A DNA stretch of 24,727 nt from VAZQ01 sp040510815 (GTDB lineage Bacteria; Pseudomonadota; Alphaproteobacteria; Rhizobiales; Xanthobacteraceae), in assembly GCA_040510815.1 (NCBI GenBank), contig JBEVIH010000318.1, positions 1 to 24,727 on the forward strand, read 5' to 3'. The translations under genes were made by a program, and so were the position numbers. The notes below the pieces were generated by a model. It had not been told where the DNA came from. It was given only the letters and a program-made list of their open reading frames with translations, and searched no databases. Shown here piece after piece: positions 8,848 to 18,442 of the stretch; positions within the stretch are counted from its first letter, which is position 1; each line of letters starts with the position of its first letter.

Positions 8848-10278
8848 ATGACGAGCACGGATCAGGAGCGCTGGGCGCGGGTGAAGGATCGCCTGCGCGT
8901 CGAAGTGGGAGACGACGTCTATTCGAGCTGGTTCGCCCGCATGGAGCTCGAGGCCATCGAGGAGGACACCGTCAAGCTCTCGGTGCCGACCCGCTTCCTC
9001 AAGAGCTGGGTGCAGTCGCACTATGCCGAAAAGGTGCTGGCCTGCTGGCAGGCCGAGCAGCCGAGCATCCTGCGCATCGAGCTCACGGTGCGCTCCGCGG
9101 TCATCAAGACCTTGCCGCCGAAGAGCAAGCCGGCGGAAGCGCCGGCGGCGCCGCGCGAGGTGCGCGAGCACAAGGGCAACGGCAGCGAGCTGCGCAGCCT
9201 GTCGGCGCCGATCTCGGCCGTGCACGAGGCGCTCGGCGGTTCCCCGCTCGATCCGCGCCTCACGTTCGAGGCCTTCATGGTCGGCCGCTCCAACACGCTG
9301 GCGCACGCCGCCGCCAAGCAGGTGGCGCAAGGCCGGCGCGGCGATGCGGTCATGTTCAACCCGCTCTACATTCATGCCGGCGTCGGTTTAGGCAAGACGC
9401 ATCTGCTGCAGTCGGTGGCCTGGGCCGGCAACTTCAGCGCCGAGCGCAAGGTGCTCTATCTCACCGCCGAGAAATTCATGTATGGCTTCGTGGCCGCGCT
9501 GCGCACACAGAATGCGATCGCGTTCAAGGAGGCGCTGCGCACCATCGACGTCCTGGTGATCGACGACCTGCAATTCCTGCAGGGCAAATCGACCCAGGCC
9601 GAGTTCTGCCACACGCTCAACGCCCTCATCGATGCCGGCCGGCAGGTCGTCATCGCGGCCGACCGGCCGCCGGGGGACCTCGAAAGTCTCGATGAGCGCG
9701 TGCGCTCGCGGCTCGCCGGCGGGCTGGTGGTCGAGATGGGATCGCTGGGCGAGGAGCTGCGGCTGGAAATCCTCAAATATCGCGCCGCCGCGGCGCGGCA
9801 GCATCATCCCGGTTTTGACGTGCCGCCGCCGGTGCTCGCCTTCATCGCCAAGACCGTGACCCACAACGGGCGCGACCTCGAAGGCGCGCTCAACCGCATG
9901 CTCGCCCACAGCAAGCTGACCGGGCAGCCGATCACGCTGGAAATGGCCGAGCGCGAGGTGCGCGACCTGATCCGCCCGCAGGAGCCCAAGCGCGTCAAGA
10001 TCGAGGACATTCAACGGGTGGTGGCCCGGCAATACAACGTGAGCCGCGCCGACCTGTTGTCGTCGCGGCGCACCGCCAACGTGGTGCGGCCCCGGCAGGT
10101 GGCGATGTACCTGGCCAAGACGCTGACCCTGCGCTCGCTGCCGGAGATCGGGCGGCGCTTCGGCGGCCGCGACCATACCACCGTGCTGCACGCGGTGCGA
10201 AAGATCGAGAACCTGGTCAGCACCGATACCGCGCTCGCCGAGGAGATCGAGCTGCTCAAGCGCCAATTGCAGGACTGA
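8848..10278 (+). CDS. dnaA: Chromosomal replication initiator protein DnaA
   Basis: DnaA binds oriC as an ATP-bound filament, opens the duplex and loads the helicase. The 476-residue form starting MTSTDQERWARVKDRL at 8848 is chosen because the 66 residues encoded upstream in the same frame look non-coding and the family domain I begins here; AAGAGA upstream is a weak ribosome site. Domain I spans ~1-85, followed by a Pro/Ala/Lys linker to ~125. The AAA+ domain III carries Walker A GVGLGKTH (178-185), Walker B VLVIDD (235-240) and the arginine-rich DERVRSRLAGG. Domain IV has the helix-turn-helix signature RPRQVAMYLAKTLTLRSLPEIGRRFGGRDHTTVLHA. dnaN follows after 201 bases. Confidence 0.97.
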   Translation: MTSTDQERWARVKDRLRVEVGDDVYSSWFARMELEAIEEDTVKLSVPTRFLKSWVQSHYAEKVLACWQAEQPSILRIELTVRSAVIKTLPPKSKPAEAPAAPREVREHKGNGSELRSLSAPISAVHEALGGSPLDPRLTFEAFMVGRSNTLAHAAAKQVAQGRRGDAVMFNPLYIHAGVGLGKTHLLQSVAWAGNFSAERKVLYLTAEKFMYGFVAALRTQNAIAFKEALRTIDVLVIDDLQFLQGKSTQAEFCHTLNALIDAGRQVVIAADRPPGDLESLDERVRSRLAGGLVVEMGSLGEELRLEILKYRAAAARQHHPGFDVPPPVLAFIAKTVTHNGRDLEGALNRMLAHSKLTGQPITLEMAEREVRDLIRPQEPKRVKIEDIQRVVARQYNVSRADLLSSRRTANVVRPRQVAMYLAKTLTLRSLPEIGRRFGGRDHTTVLHAVRKIENLVSTDTALAEEIELLKRQLQD

Positions 10279-10374
10279 CCGAGTTCCACGCGCCGCCAGC
10301 CTCCATGCCGGCCGAGGGACGCCGCCCGGCCTGCATGCGCGCCGCCATGCCCGCTGGCGATGTGATTGATTGGC

Positions 10375-10383
10375 TTTGGATAA
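10375..10383 (-). promoter_or_regulatory. Near-match DnaA box between dnaA and dnaN
   Basis: TTTGGATAA differs by one base from TGTGGATAA, the reverse form of the DnaA box TTATCCACA. It lies about 100 bases upstream of the dnaN start. It could be part of the origin or an autoregulatory site; a single near-match is weak evidence. The rest of the 201-base dnaA-dnaN gap shows no gene. Confidence 0.35.
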
Positions 10384-10479
10384 ACAGCGCTGGACGCGCG
10401 CCGACACTTGCGTAATGCGCTGCCACGCGCCACCTTCTTGTCCCCCCAACTCATTCCACGCGATCGGGCGGGTCCGCAC

Positions 10480-11598
10480 ATGAAAGTCACCGTCGAGCGC
10501 GCCGAACTCCTGAAGTCGCTGGGCCACGTCCACCGCGTGGTCGAACGGCGCAACACGATCCCGATTCTCGCCAACGTGCTGATCAAGGCCGAGCGCTCCA
10601 AGCTCAGCTTCAAGGCGACCGATCTCGACCTCGAAATCACCGACTCGATCGCGGCCGAGGTCGGGCCGGGCGGCTCGACCACGGTGCCGGCGCACATGTT
10701 CTACGAGATCGTGCGCAAGCTCCCCGACGGGGCGCAGATCGTGCTCGAGGCCTCCGGCGACCGCGCCGTGCTGGCGATCCGCGCCGGGCGATCGCGCTTT
10801 ACCTTGCAGACGCTGCCGGAGAGCGATTTTCCCGACCTTGCCGCGGGCGACATGGTCAACACTTTCAAGCTCGCCGCCGGGGATCTCAAGCGCCTGATCG
10901 ACAAGACCCAGTTTGCGATCTCGACCGAGGAGACGCGCTACTACCTCAACGGCATCTATCTGCACACCGCCGGCACCGCCAAGGCGGCGACCTTGCGCGC
11001 GGTCGCAACCGACGGGCACCGCCTGGCGCAGGTCGAGCTGGCGCTGCCGTCCGGCGCCAACGGCATGCCGGGGGTGATCGTGCCGCGCAAGACCGTCGGC
11101 GAAGTGCAGCGCCTGATCGAGGACAGCGACGCCGAGGTCACGGTCGAGCTGTCGCAAGGCAAGGTCCGCTTCACCATCGGCGACGTGGTGCTCACCTCCA
11201 AGCTCATCGACGGCACCTTTCCCGACTATGCGCGCGTCATTCCGCTCGGCAACGACAAGGAACTTACGGTCGACAAGAAGGAGTTCGAGCAGGCGGTCGA
11301 CCGCGTGTCCACGGTCTCGAGCGAGCGCGGCCGCGCCGTCAAGCTGTCGCTCTCCAACGGCAAGCTGATGCTGTCGGTCACCAACCCGGATTCCGGCAGC
11401 GCGACCGAGGAGATCGAGGTCGAATACGGCTCCGAGCCGCTCGATATCGGATTCAACTCCCGTTACCTGCTCGACATCGCAGCACAGATCGAGGGCGAGG
11501 CGGCGGTGCTCAAGCTCGCCGATCCCGGTTCCCCGACGCTGATCCAGGACCGCGACGCCAAGGGCGCGCTCTACGTGCTGATGCCGATGCGGGTATGA
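10480..11598 (+). CDS. dnaN: DNA polymerase III beta subunit (sliding clamp)
   Basis: The beta clamp encircles DNA as a dimer and tethers polymerase III and repair proteins. The 372-residue product starts MKVTVERAELLKSLGHVHRVVERRNTIPILANVLI at 10480; the longer in-frame start at 10408 adds 24 residues with no family similarity. The three-fold repeated clamp domains are recognisable. Domain 1 runs to ~125; domain 2 carries FAISTEETRYYLNGIYLH and VATDGHRLAQVEL. Domain 3 carries FPDYARVIP, FNSRYLLDIAAQI and the C-terminal ALYVLMPMRV, the conserved end that contributes to the protein-binding cleft. It follows dnaA in the standard order. Downstream, a small reverse-strand gene and a repeat pair separate it from recF. 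Confidence 0.97.
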   Translation: MKVTVERAELLKSLGHVHRVVERRNTIPILANVLIKAERSKLSFKATDLDLEITDSIAAEVGPGGSTTVPAHMFYEIVRKLPDGAQIVLEASGDRAVLAIRAGRSRFTLQTLPESDFPDLAAGDMVNTFKLAAGDLKRLIDKTQFAISTEETRYYLNGIYLHTAGTAKAATLRAVATDGHRLAQVELALPSGANGMPGVIVPRKTVGEVQRLIEDSDAEVTVELSQGKVRFTIGDVVLTSKLIDGTFPDYARVIPLGNDKELTVDKKEFEQAVDRVSTVSSERGRAVKLSLSNGKLMLSVTNPDSGSATEEIEVEYGSEPLDIGFNSRYLLDIAAQIEGEAAVLKLADPGSPTLIQDRDAKGALYVLMPMRV

Positions 11599-11653
11599 CG
11601 GGGTCGCGATGATCCGCCATCAGGCGGCAATCGACGTCTGATCCTGCCCTGGA

Positions 11654-11872
11654 TTACCGTTTGTCGTCGCCGAGCTTCTTCGCCTGCTCGGGCGGAACCC
11701 ACATCGTGCTTCCGGGCTCGTAGGCCGGCACCGGCCGCGCGAAGCCGCTCACCGCGTAGGCCCATAGCTCGACCTTGGCCATGTCCAGCCGCACCTGCTC
11801 GATCGCCTCGATCAGGTGGCTTGTCATCGCATCGCGAGCGTCTTGTCGCTTCTCGTTCCGGCGATTTTCCAT
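11654..11872 (-). CDS. Small conserved-looking hypothetical protein
   Basis: This is a 72-residue product from the ATG at 11872; a GTG at 11884 would add MQQV. The sequence begins MENRRNEKRQDARDAMTSHLIEAIEQVRLDMAKVELWAYAVSGF, a charged amphipathic helix. A Pro-rich tail follows (RPVPAYEPGSTMWVPPEQAKKLGDDKR). There is no signal peptide, membrane segment or recognised domain. AGCAGG just before the ATG may serve as ribosome site. It converges on dnaN with 55 bases between stops. The balanced amino-acid composition argues it is real. I do not recognise a family. Confidence 0.5.
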   Translation of the reverse strand: MENRRNEKRQDARDAMTSHLIEAIEQVRLDMAKVELWAYAVSGFARPVPAYEPGSTMWVPPEQAKKLGDDKR

Positions 11873-12012
11873 GACCTGCTGCACGGCGTCACCACCGACG
11901 CATCCTTATGTTCGCTTCCGCTCCTATGTTGGGTTAAGCCGTAGCGCCGTCCCTTGGTTCCCCGTGATTCACCCGTGAAAAGGGCGGGTTTCATCGATCT
12001 TTGGGTTCCGAC

Positions 12013-12089
12013 CTAGTGCCGCGAACCCGAAGTTCGCACACAGGTGCGGCAAGTACGATTGCGAACTTCGGGTTCAAAAGCGGCACTAG
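12013..12089. repeat. CTAG-bounded palindromic element (family C), copy 1
   Basis: This 77-base element has outer arms CTAGTGCCGC (12013-12022) and GCGGCACTAG (12080-12089). The inner arms are GAACCCGAAGTTCGC (12023-12037) and GCGAACTTCGGGTTC (12061-12075), with a 4-base AAAA bulge on the right and a 23-base loop. All 25 arm positions pair. A related element follows 13 bases later. Together they fill the dnaN/recF gap, which holds no other gene apart from the small reverse-strand one. Confidence 0.9.
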
Positions 12090-12102
12090 AATCATAGAGT
12101 TG

Positions 12103-12178
12103 CTAGTGTCCCTTTGATTCCGAAGTTCGCATCAGAAGGCGCCGCAAGGGTTTGCGAACTTCGGAATCGGGACACTAG
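12103..12178. repeat. CTAG-bounded palindromic element (family C), copy 2
   Basis: This 76-base element has outer arms CTAGTGTCCC (12103-12112) and GGGACACTAG (12169-12178). The inner arms are ATTCCGAAGTTCGC (12117-12130) and GCGAACTTCGGAAT (12154-12167), with TTTG and C as unpaired spacers. It shares the CTAGTG end, the CGAAGTTCGC core and a loop motif (AGG-GC-GC-GCAAG) with copy 1. Where the arms differ from copy 1, both sides changed together. It ends 20 bases before the recF start, so it would lie in or near the recF leader. Confidence 0.9.
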
Positions 12179-12198
12179 CCGCATTGAACCGATCGACC

Positions 12199-13341
12199 AT
12201 GCCCGCCGCCCGCATCCGCCGCCTGCTCCTGAGCAATTTCCGCAGCTACCACGCGGCGGCGATCGACGTCGGCGCAGGACCGGTAGTGCTGGTCGGGCCG
12301 AACGGCGCCGGCAAGACCAACCTGATCGAAGCGCTCTCGTTCCTGGCGCCCGGACGCGGCCTGCGGCGCGCCACGCTCGAGGACGTCGCCTTCGCGGAAG
12401 GCGACGGCTCGTGGGCGGTGTCGGCGGACGTCGAGGGCGCACTCGGCCTGGCGAGCCTCGGCACCGGCATCGAGCCGCCCGTGGGCGAAGACACCCCGCA
12501 TTCGCGCCAATGCCGCGTCGACCGCGAACCGGTCGCATCGGCTGCCGCCTTCGCCGATCATCTGCGCGTGGTCTGGCTGATCCCGGCGATGGACGGCCTG
12601 TTCAACGGCCCGGCCTCCGAGCGCCGCCGGTTCCTCGATCGGCTGGGGCTGGCGGTCGACGCCGAGCACATGACGCGGGTGAACGCGCTCGAGCGGTCGC
12701 TGCGCTCGCGCAACCGCCTGCTGGAGGACCCGCGCCCCGATCCGCACTGGCTCGACGCCGTCGAGCACGAGACCGCCGAGCTGGCGGTGGCGGTCACTGC
12801 CCTGCGGGCGGAGACGGTCGGCCGGCTGCAGGCGAGCCTCGCCGCCCGCAACGACCCGGCCTCGCCGTTCCCGGCGGCCGAGATCGCGCTCGACGGCTGG
12901 ATGGAGAAGCTCGTCGCGCACCACCCCGCGGTCGAGATCGAGGACCGCTATCGCGCGGTGCTCAAGGACAACCGCGCCCGCGACGCCGCCGCCGGCCGCA
13001 CCCTCGACGGGCCGCACCTGACCGATCTCATGGTCACCTATGCGGCTAAAGGCATCGCCGCCGCCGATGCGTCGACCGGCGAGCAGAAGGCGCTGCTGAT
13101 CGGCCTCGTTCTCGCCCAGGCCGGGCTGATCACCGAGATGTCGAGTTTCGCGCCGCTGCTCCTGCTCGACGAGGTGGTTGCGCATCTCGACCCGCTGCGG
13201 CGGGCGGCACTCTATGCCGAGCTCGACAAGCTCGGCGCCCAGGTCTGGATGACCGGCGCCGACGCTGCCCAATTCGCCGAGATCGCGGCGCGGGCGCAGG
13301 TGTTCGAGGTGTCGCCTGGAGACGTGAAGCGGCGGACTTGA
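12199..13341 (+). CDS. recF: DNA replication/repair protein RecF
   Basis: RecF is an SMC-like ATPase that, with RecOR, directs RecA loading at single-strand gaps. The 380-residue product starts MPAARIRRLLLSNFRSYH at the ATG at 12199; a TTG at 12184 would add five residues. Walker A is GPNGAGKTN (33-41), followed by LIEALSFLAPGRGLRRA, the RecF family continuation. ERRRFLDRLGLAVD near 145 is another RecF hallmark. The ABC-type signature is in STGEQKALLIGLVLAQA. Walker B is LLLLDEVVAHLD, followed by the D-loop and GAQVWMTGADAAQF. There is no strong ribosome site, and a palindromic element sits 20 bases upstream, which may separate recF transcription from dnaN. Confidence 0.95.
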   Translation: MPAARIRRLLLSNFRSYHAAAIDVGAGPVVLVGPNGAGKTNLIEALSFLAPGRGLRRATLEDVAFAEGDGSWAVSADVEGALGLASLGTGIEPPVGEDTPHSRQCRVDREPVASAAAFADHLRVVWLIPAMDGLFNGPASERRRFLDRLGLAVDAEHMTRVNALERSLRSRNRLLEDPRPDPHWLDAVEHETAELAVAVTALRAETVGRLQASLAARNDPASPFPAAEIALDGWMEKLVAHHPAVEIEDRYRAVLKDNRARDAAAGRTLDGPHLTDLMVTYAAKGIAAADASTGEQKALLIGLVLAQAGLITEMSSFAPLLLLDEVVAHLDPLRRAALYAELDKLGAQVWMTGADAAQFAEIAARAQVFEVSPGDVKRRT

Positions 13342-13361
13342 ACGTCGCGCTGCACGGGCGG

Positions 13362-13460
13362 TGTCATCATCCGCAAGCGGATGATCCAGCAATGTCCGTC
13401 GCTTGCGATTTCACTCGAGATGTCTGAGTTTACTGGATGCCCGCCGGTGCGGGCATGACA
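13362..13460. repeat. Inverted pair of REP hairpins (family D)
   Basis: The left unit is TGTCAT with ATCATCCGC/GCGGATGAT (13366-13374, 13377-13385), then CCAG. The right unit, on the opposite strand, is TGTCATGCCCGC...GCGGGCATCCAG (13460 down to 13433), with stem ATGCCCGC/GCGGGCAT (13437-13444, 13449-13456). The two units share the TGTCAT and ATCCAG ends and differ in the stem, where both arms are complementary. About 43 bases separate them. The pair lies between recF and the quinone reductase gene. It matches my memory of a common Bradyrhizobium-type intergenic repeat. Confidence 0.85.
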
Positions 13461-13472
13461 GCGGAGGGCACC

Positions 13473-14453
13473 ATGCGCGCCGCCTATTACGAGAAGAACG
13501 GTCCCGCCCGCGAGGTGCTGCGCGTGGCCGACGTGGAGACGCCGCAGCCGGGCCGCGGCGAGGTACGCATCAAGCTCATCACCTCCGGGGTCAACCCGTC
13601 CGACGTCAAAGGGCGCGCCGGGACCACCCGCAAGATCGCCTTCCCGCGCGTCATTCCGCACAGCGACGGCGCCGGCGAGATCGAGCGCGTCGGCGAAGGC
13701 GTGCCGGCCTCGCGGGTGGGCGAGCGGGTCTGGGTCTGGAACGGCCAGTGGCGGCGCCCGTTCGGCACCGCCGCCACGGAGATCGTGCTGCCGGCGGAGC
13801 AGGCGGTACCGCTGCCCGCCAATATCGGCGCGGAGGCCGGCGCCTGCCTCGGCATTCCCGCCTTCACCGCCTACCAGGCGGTCGAGCTTGCCGACGCCAA
13901 GGAGGGCGCGACCATCCTGGTCGCCGCCGGCGCCGGAGCGGTCGGCCATTACGCCATCCAGCTCGCCAAGAAGCGCAAGGCGACCGTCATCACCACCGTG
14001 AGCTCGCCCGCCAAGGCCGAGATCGCGCGGGAGGCCGGCGCCGACCACACCATCGACTACAAGCGCGAGAACGTCGGCGAGCGGGTGATGGCGGTCACCG
14101 GCAATCGCGGCGTCGACGCGGTGATCGAGATGGACCTGGCGGCCAATGCCCGGCTGCTGCCCGGCGTGCTCGCCCCCAACGGCGTGGTCGCCGTCTACGG
14201 CAGCGGCGCGCCCGAAGCGACGATCCCGTTCCAGTTCCTGCTGCAGAACAGCATCGCGCTCAAATTCCTCCTGGTCTACCAGATGCCGCGCGAGCAGCGC
14301 GCGCGGGCCGTCGCCGACATCACCCGCATGCTCGAGCGCGGCGAGCTGATCCACAACGTGGCGCAGACCTTCGACCTTGCCGACATCGCCGCCGCACACG
14401 AGGCTGTCGAAAGCGGCAAGGCGATGGGCAATGTCGTGGTGAGGATTTCTTAA
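13473..14453 (+). CDS. NADPH:quinone reductase, zinc-independent MDR family
   Basis: This 326-residue medium-chain dehydrogenase/reductase of the quinone oxidoreductase type is predicted to use NADPH to reduce quinones or enones in the cytoplasm. The ATG at 13473 follows GGAGGG closely; the in-frame start at 13437 lies inside the upstream repeat. The GroES-like N-terminal domain is MRAAYYEKNGPAREVLRVAD...SGVNPSDVKGR. The nucleotide-binding domain carries TILVAAGAGAVGHYAIQLAKKRKA (AxxGxVG-type loop) and GADHTIDYKRENV. The zinc-binding Cys cluster of alcohol dehydrogenases is absent. The C-terminus, AHEAVESGKAMGNVVVRIS, is typical. It lies between recF and gyrB, which are often close to each other, so it is an insertion in the core cluster. 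Confidence 0.92.
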   Translation: MRAAYYEKNGPAREVLRVADVETPQPGRGEVRIKLITSGVNPSDVKGRAGTTRKIAFPRVIPHSDGAGEIERVGEGVPASRVGERVWVWNGQWRRPFGTAATEIVLPAEQAVPLPANIGAEAGACLGIPAFTAYQAVELADAKEGATILVAAGAGAVGHYAIQLAKKRKATVITTVSSPAKAEIAREAGADHTIDYKRENVGERVMAVTGNRGVDAVIEMDLAANARLLPGVLAPNGVVAVYGSGAPEATIPFQFLLQNSIALKFLLVYQMPREQRARAVADITRMLERGELIHNVAQTFDLADIAAAHEAVESGKAMGNVVVRIS

Positions 14454-14457
14454 GGGA

Positions 14458-14557
14458 GCGAATAGCGAGTAGCGAAATAGCGAATAGGGAGTGGCGGAAG
14501 AGTACGTTTTTGTCGTAATACGACTCGCTACTCGCCATTCGCTATTCGCTATTCGCC
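14458..14557. repeat. Heptamer-built palindromic repeat (family B), copy 2
   Basis: The left arm (14458-14494) reads GCGAATA, GCGAGTA, GCGAAATA, GCGAATA, GGGAGTG. The right arm (14521-14557), read on the opposite strand, is GCGAATA, GCGAATA, GCGAATG, GCGAGTA, GCGAGTCG. The ~26-base centre is AT-richer (TACGTTTTTGTCGTAATACG). It lies between convergent genes and overlaps the last codons of the reverse-strand gene at 14542. Confidence 0.85.
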
Positions 14558-15174
14558 GACCTCCGCCTCGTTTTCGGCTTCAATCGCGTCAGCTGCGGCA
14601 TGTGGCGCTCGACCGCGCGCCGGACATGCTCGGCGGTGATGCCCGGCGGGCCCTCGCCGCGCGCGATGCAGGCCAGCATGCGCTTGACCAGGTCGTCGTC
14701 GTGCTCATCGCGATAGGGCTTGAGATCGAGATCGGCCGGCACCTTGGTCAGCCGCTCGTCGCCGATGGTCTTGACGTATTTCTGCATGAAGCGGTCGTAG
14801 TCGCGCCAGCGGATGCCGGCCGCGCGCACCGCCGCCTGCTCGGCGCGCGTGGCGATCTGGTGGGCGTGCAGATAGTGCAGGCCGAGCTGATCGATCAGGG
14901 TCTTCTCCACCTCCTCGTGCAGGATCAGGTAACGGTCGGTGTTGATGTCGCGGCCGTGATAGCGGAACGTCGGCGGCATGTGGCGGTCGATGTAGATGAT
15001 CTTGCCGTCGCGGCTGTAGCCGGCGAGATAGGGGATGTCGTGCTTGCGATCGAGGTTCTTGACCCGCCGCACGACGGCGTCGAGCGCACGGTCCATCATC
15101 AGGGTCGAGACGTACCATTCGGGGATTCTCAGCTTCTTGTGCGGCGTGTTCGGATGGCAGAAGTCGAGCGGCAT
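14542..15174 (-). CDS. Conserved hypothetical protein with metallopeptidase-like HE...H...E pattern
   Basis: This 210-residue cytoplasmic protein starts at the ATG at 15174, with AGGAGG (15182-15187) 7 bases upstream, a strong ribosome site. It has no signal or membrane segment. Notable stretches are IPYLAGYSRDGKIIYIDRHMPPTF (47-70), RYLILHEEVEKTLIDQLG (81-98, His86-Glu87) and HAHQIATRAEQAAV (103-116, His105, Glu112). The spacing of His and Glu, together with the 'Y.D...PP' segment, resembles phage- and alphaproteobacteria-associated proteins that I think may be metal-dependent peptidase-like; this is a guess. The C-terminal ANSE-stop is encoded by the family B repeat. It sits between the convergent quinone reductase gene and divergent gyrB. 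Confidence 0.72.
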   Translation of the reverse strand: MPLDFCHPNTPHKKLRIPEWYVSTLMMDRALDAVVRRVKNLDRKHDIPYLAGYSRDGKIIYIDRHMPPTFRYHGRDINTDRYLILHEEVEKTLIDQLGLHYLHAHQIATRAEQAAVRAAGIRWRDYDRFMQKYVKTIGDERLTKVPADLDLKPYRDEHDDDLVKRMLACIARGEGPPGITAEHVRRAVERHMPQLTRLKPKTRRRSANSE

Positions 15175-15379
15175 CGCGGCGCCTCCTCAAGTCGTCTCAT
15201 CCGGATCATCGCCGGGCCGGCGTCGATGTCCAGCGCCTCCTTCGGCCGCGCGAGAAGTCGCGAGATGGGCCGCCGCGCCCAGGCGCTTGGCGGATTGCGC
15301 CGTGACAAACGACGGTTCGAGACGTGACGAGCGGGCCTGACGCAGCCCGATTCGGGCCCTGCGGCGCGTTAGGAATCCG

Positions 15380-15475
15380 GCCTTTTGCGAGGCTATTTTC
15401 AGACCACTTTTTTCGCCCCCTCCGACCTTTAAATTTATCGGCGAATCAATATATTAGCCATGATCAGTTTGCCCT
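15380..15475 (+). promoter_or_regulatory. AT-rich gyrB upstream region with candidate promoter
   Basis: The 377-base gap between the reverse-strand gene and gyrB contains no gene. Its most AT-rich part holds TTTAAA (15428-15433) and TATATT (15450-15455) spaced by 16 bases, a plausible promoter about 95 bases upstream of gyrB. T-rich runs at 15391-15416 precede it. gyrB promoters are often supercoiling-sensitive, but nothing here proves that. Confidence 0.35.
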
Positions 15476-15551
15476 GTACGACACCCCTTTTTCGTGTCAC
15501 ACCAGGGCTGTCGATTCCCCATTTTTTTGCAAGCGATCCGAAAGTCCCGCG

Positions 15552-17981
<2,430 letters not shown>

Positions 17982-18033
17982 GCTGACGTCACGTTCGCCC
18001 GACTCCGCTTGACCCAGTTGGTGGCCGTGCGCC

Positions 18034-18349
18034 ATGGCAATCGAGCACCCAGGTGACGCCGCCAGCGGGCTGATCGCCGAACTTGGGCGCAAATACATCT
18101 GGTGGCAGCCGATCGGCGACGCGCCCCACGCGCAGGAGCGGATCATCGCCCAGGCCATGGACCTGGGCACCTTCGACGACATCCGCCGCCTGGAAGACGA
18201 CGCTCGGGCCCGAACGGCTGGCGGACGTGATGCTACACGCCGCGGCCGGCTGGTTCAGCGCCCGCTCCTGGGAGTTCTGGCGCGGCCGCTTGTCGCCAGC
18301 CTTGGGCAAGGCGATACCTGAGCAGCCGCCGCGACGACCATTCCTCTGA
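18034..18349 (+). pseudogene. Frameshifted small antitoxin-like gene (partner family of AbiEii-type nucleotidyltransferases)
   Basis: The first frame gives MAIEHPGDAASGLIAELGRKYIWWQPIGDAPHAQERIIAQAMDLGTFDDIRRLED. The family-like continuation, TLGPERLADVMLHAAAGWFSARSWEFWRGRL, appears in the next frame. Skipping one base near 18199 restores a single ~104-residue product ending at 18349. The combined pattern (KYIWW, RxIAQ-MxxGTFDD, H-A-GWFS-RSW-FWR-RL) resembles a family of small proteins often encoded next to AbiEii/nucleotidyltransferase-type toxins. No such toxin gene follows; a hydrolase-fold gene does. It is therefore an orphan relic, unless the shift is a sequencing error or programmed. 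The family link is from memory and moderately sure. It is the only content of the 17982-18442 gap. Confidence 0.6.
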
Positions 18350-18442
18350 CGCTGTTCCAACCCTGCTCGGCATTGCCCAACGCGCATTGCGCGCTTGCGA
18401 TCCGGGCGCGAGCCGCCACAATGGCTGCGCAGGGAGCGCGCG

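Noticed and set aside
11599..11653. Intrinsic terminator between dnaN and the small reverse gene
   Set aside because: CCGCC/GGCGG can form a short stem but no T-run follows on either strand.
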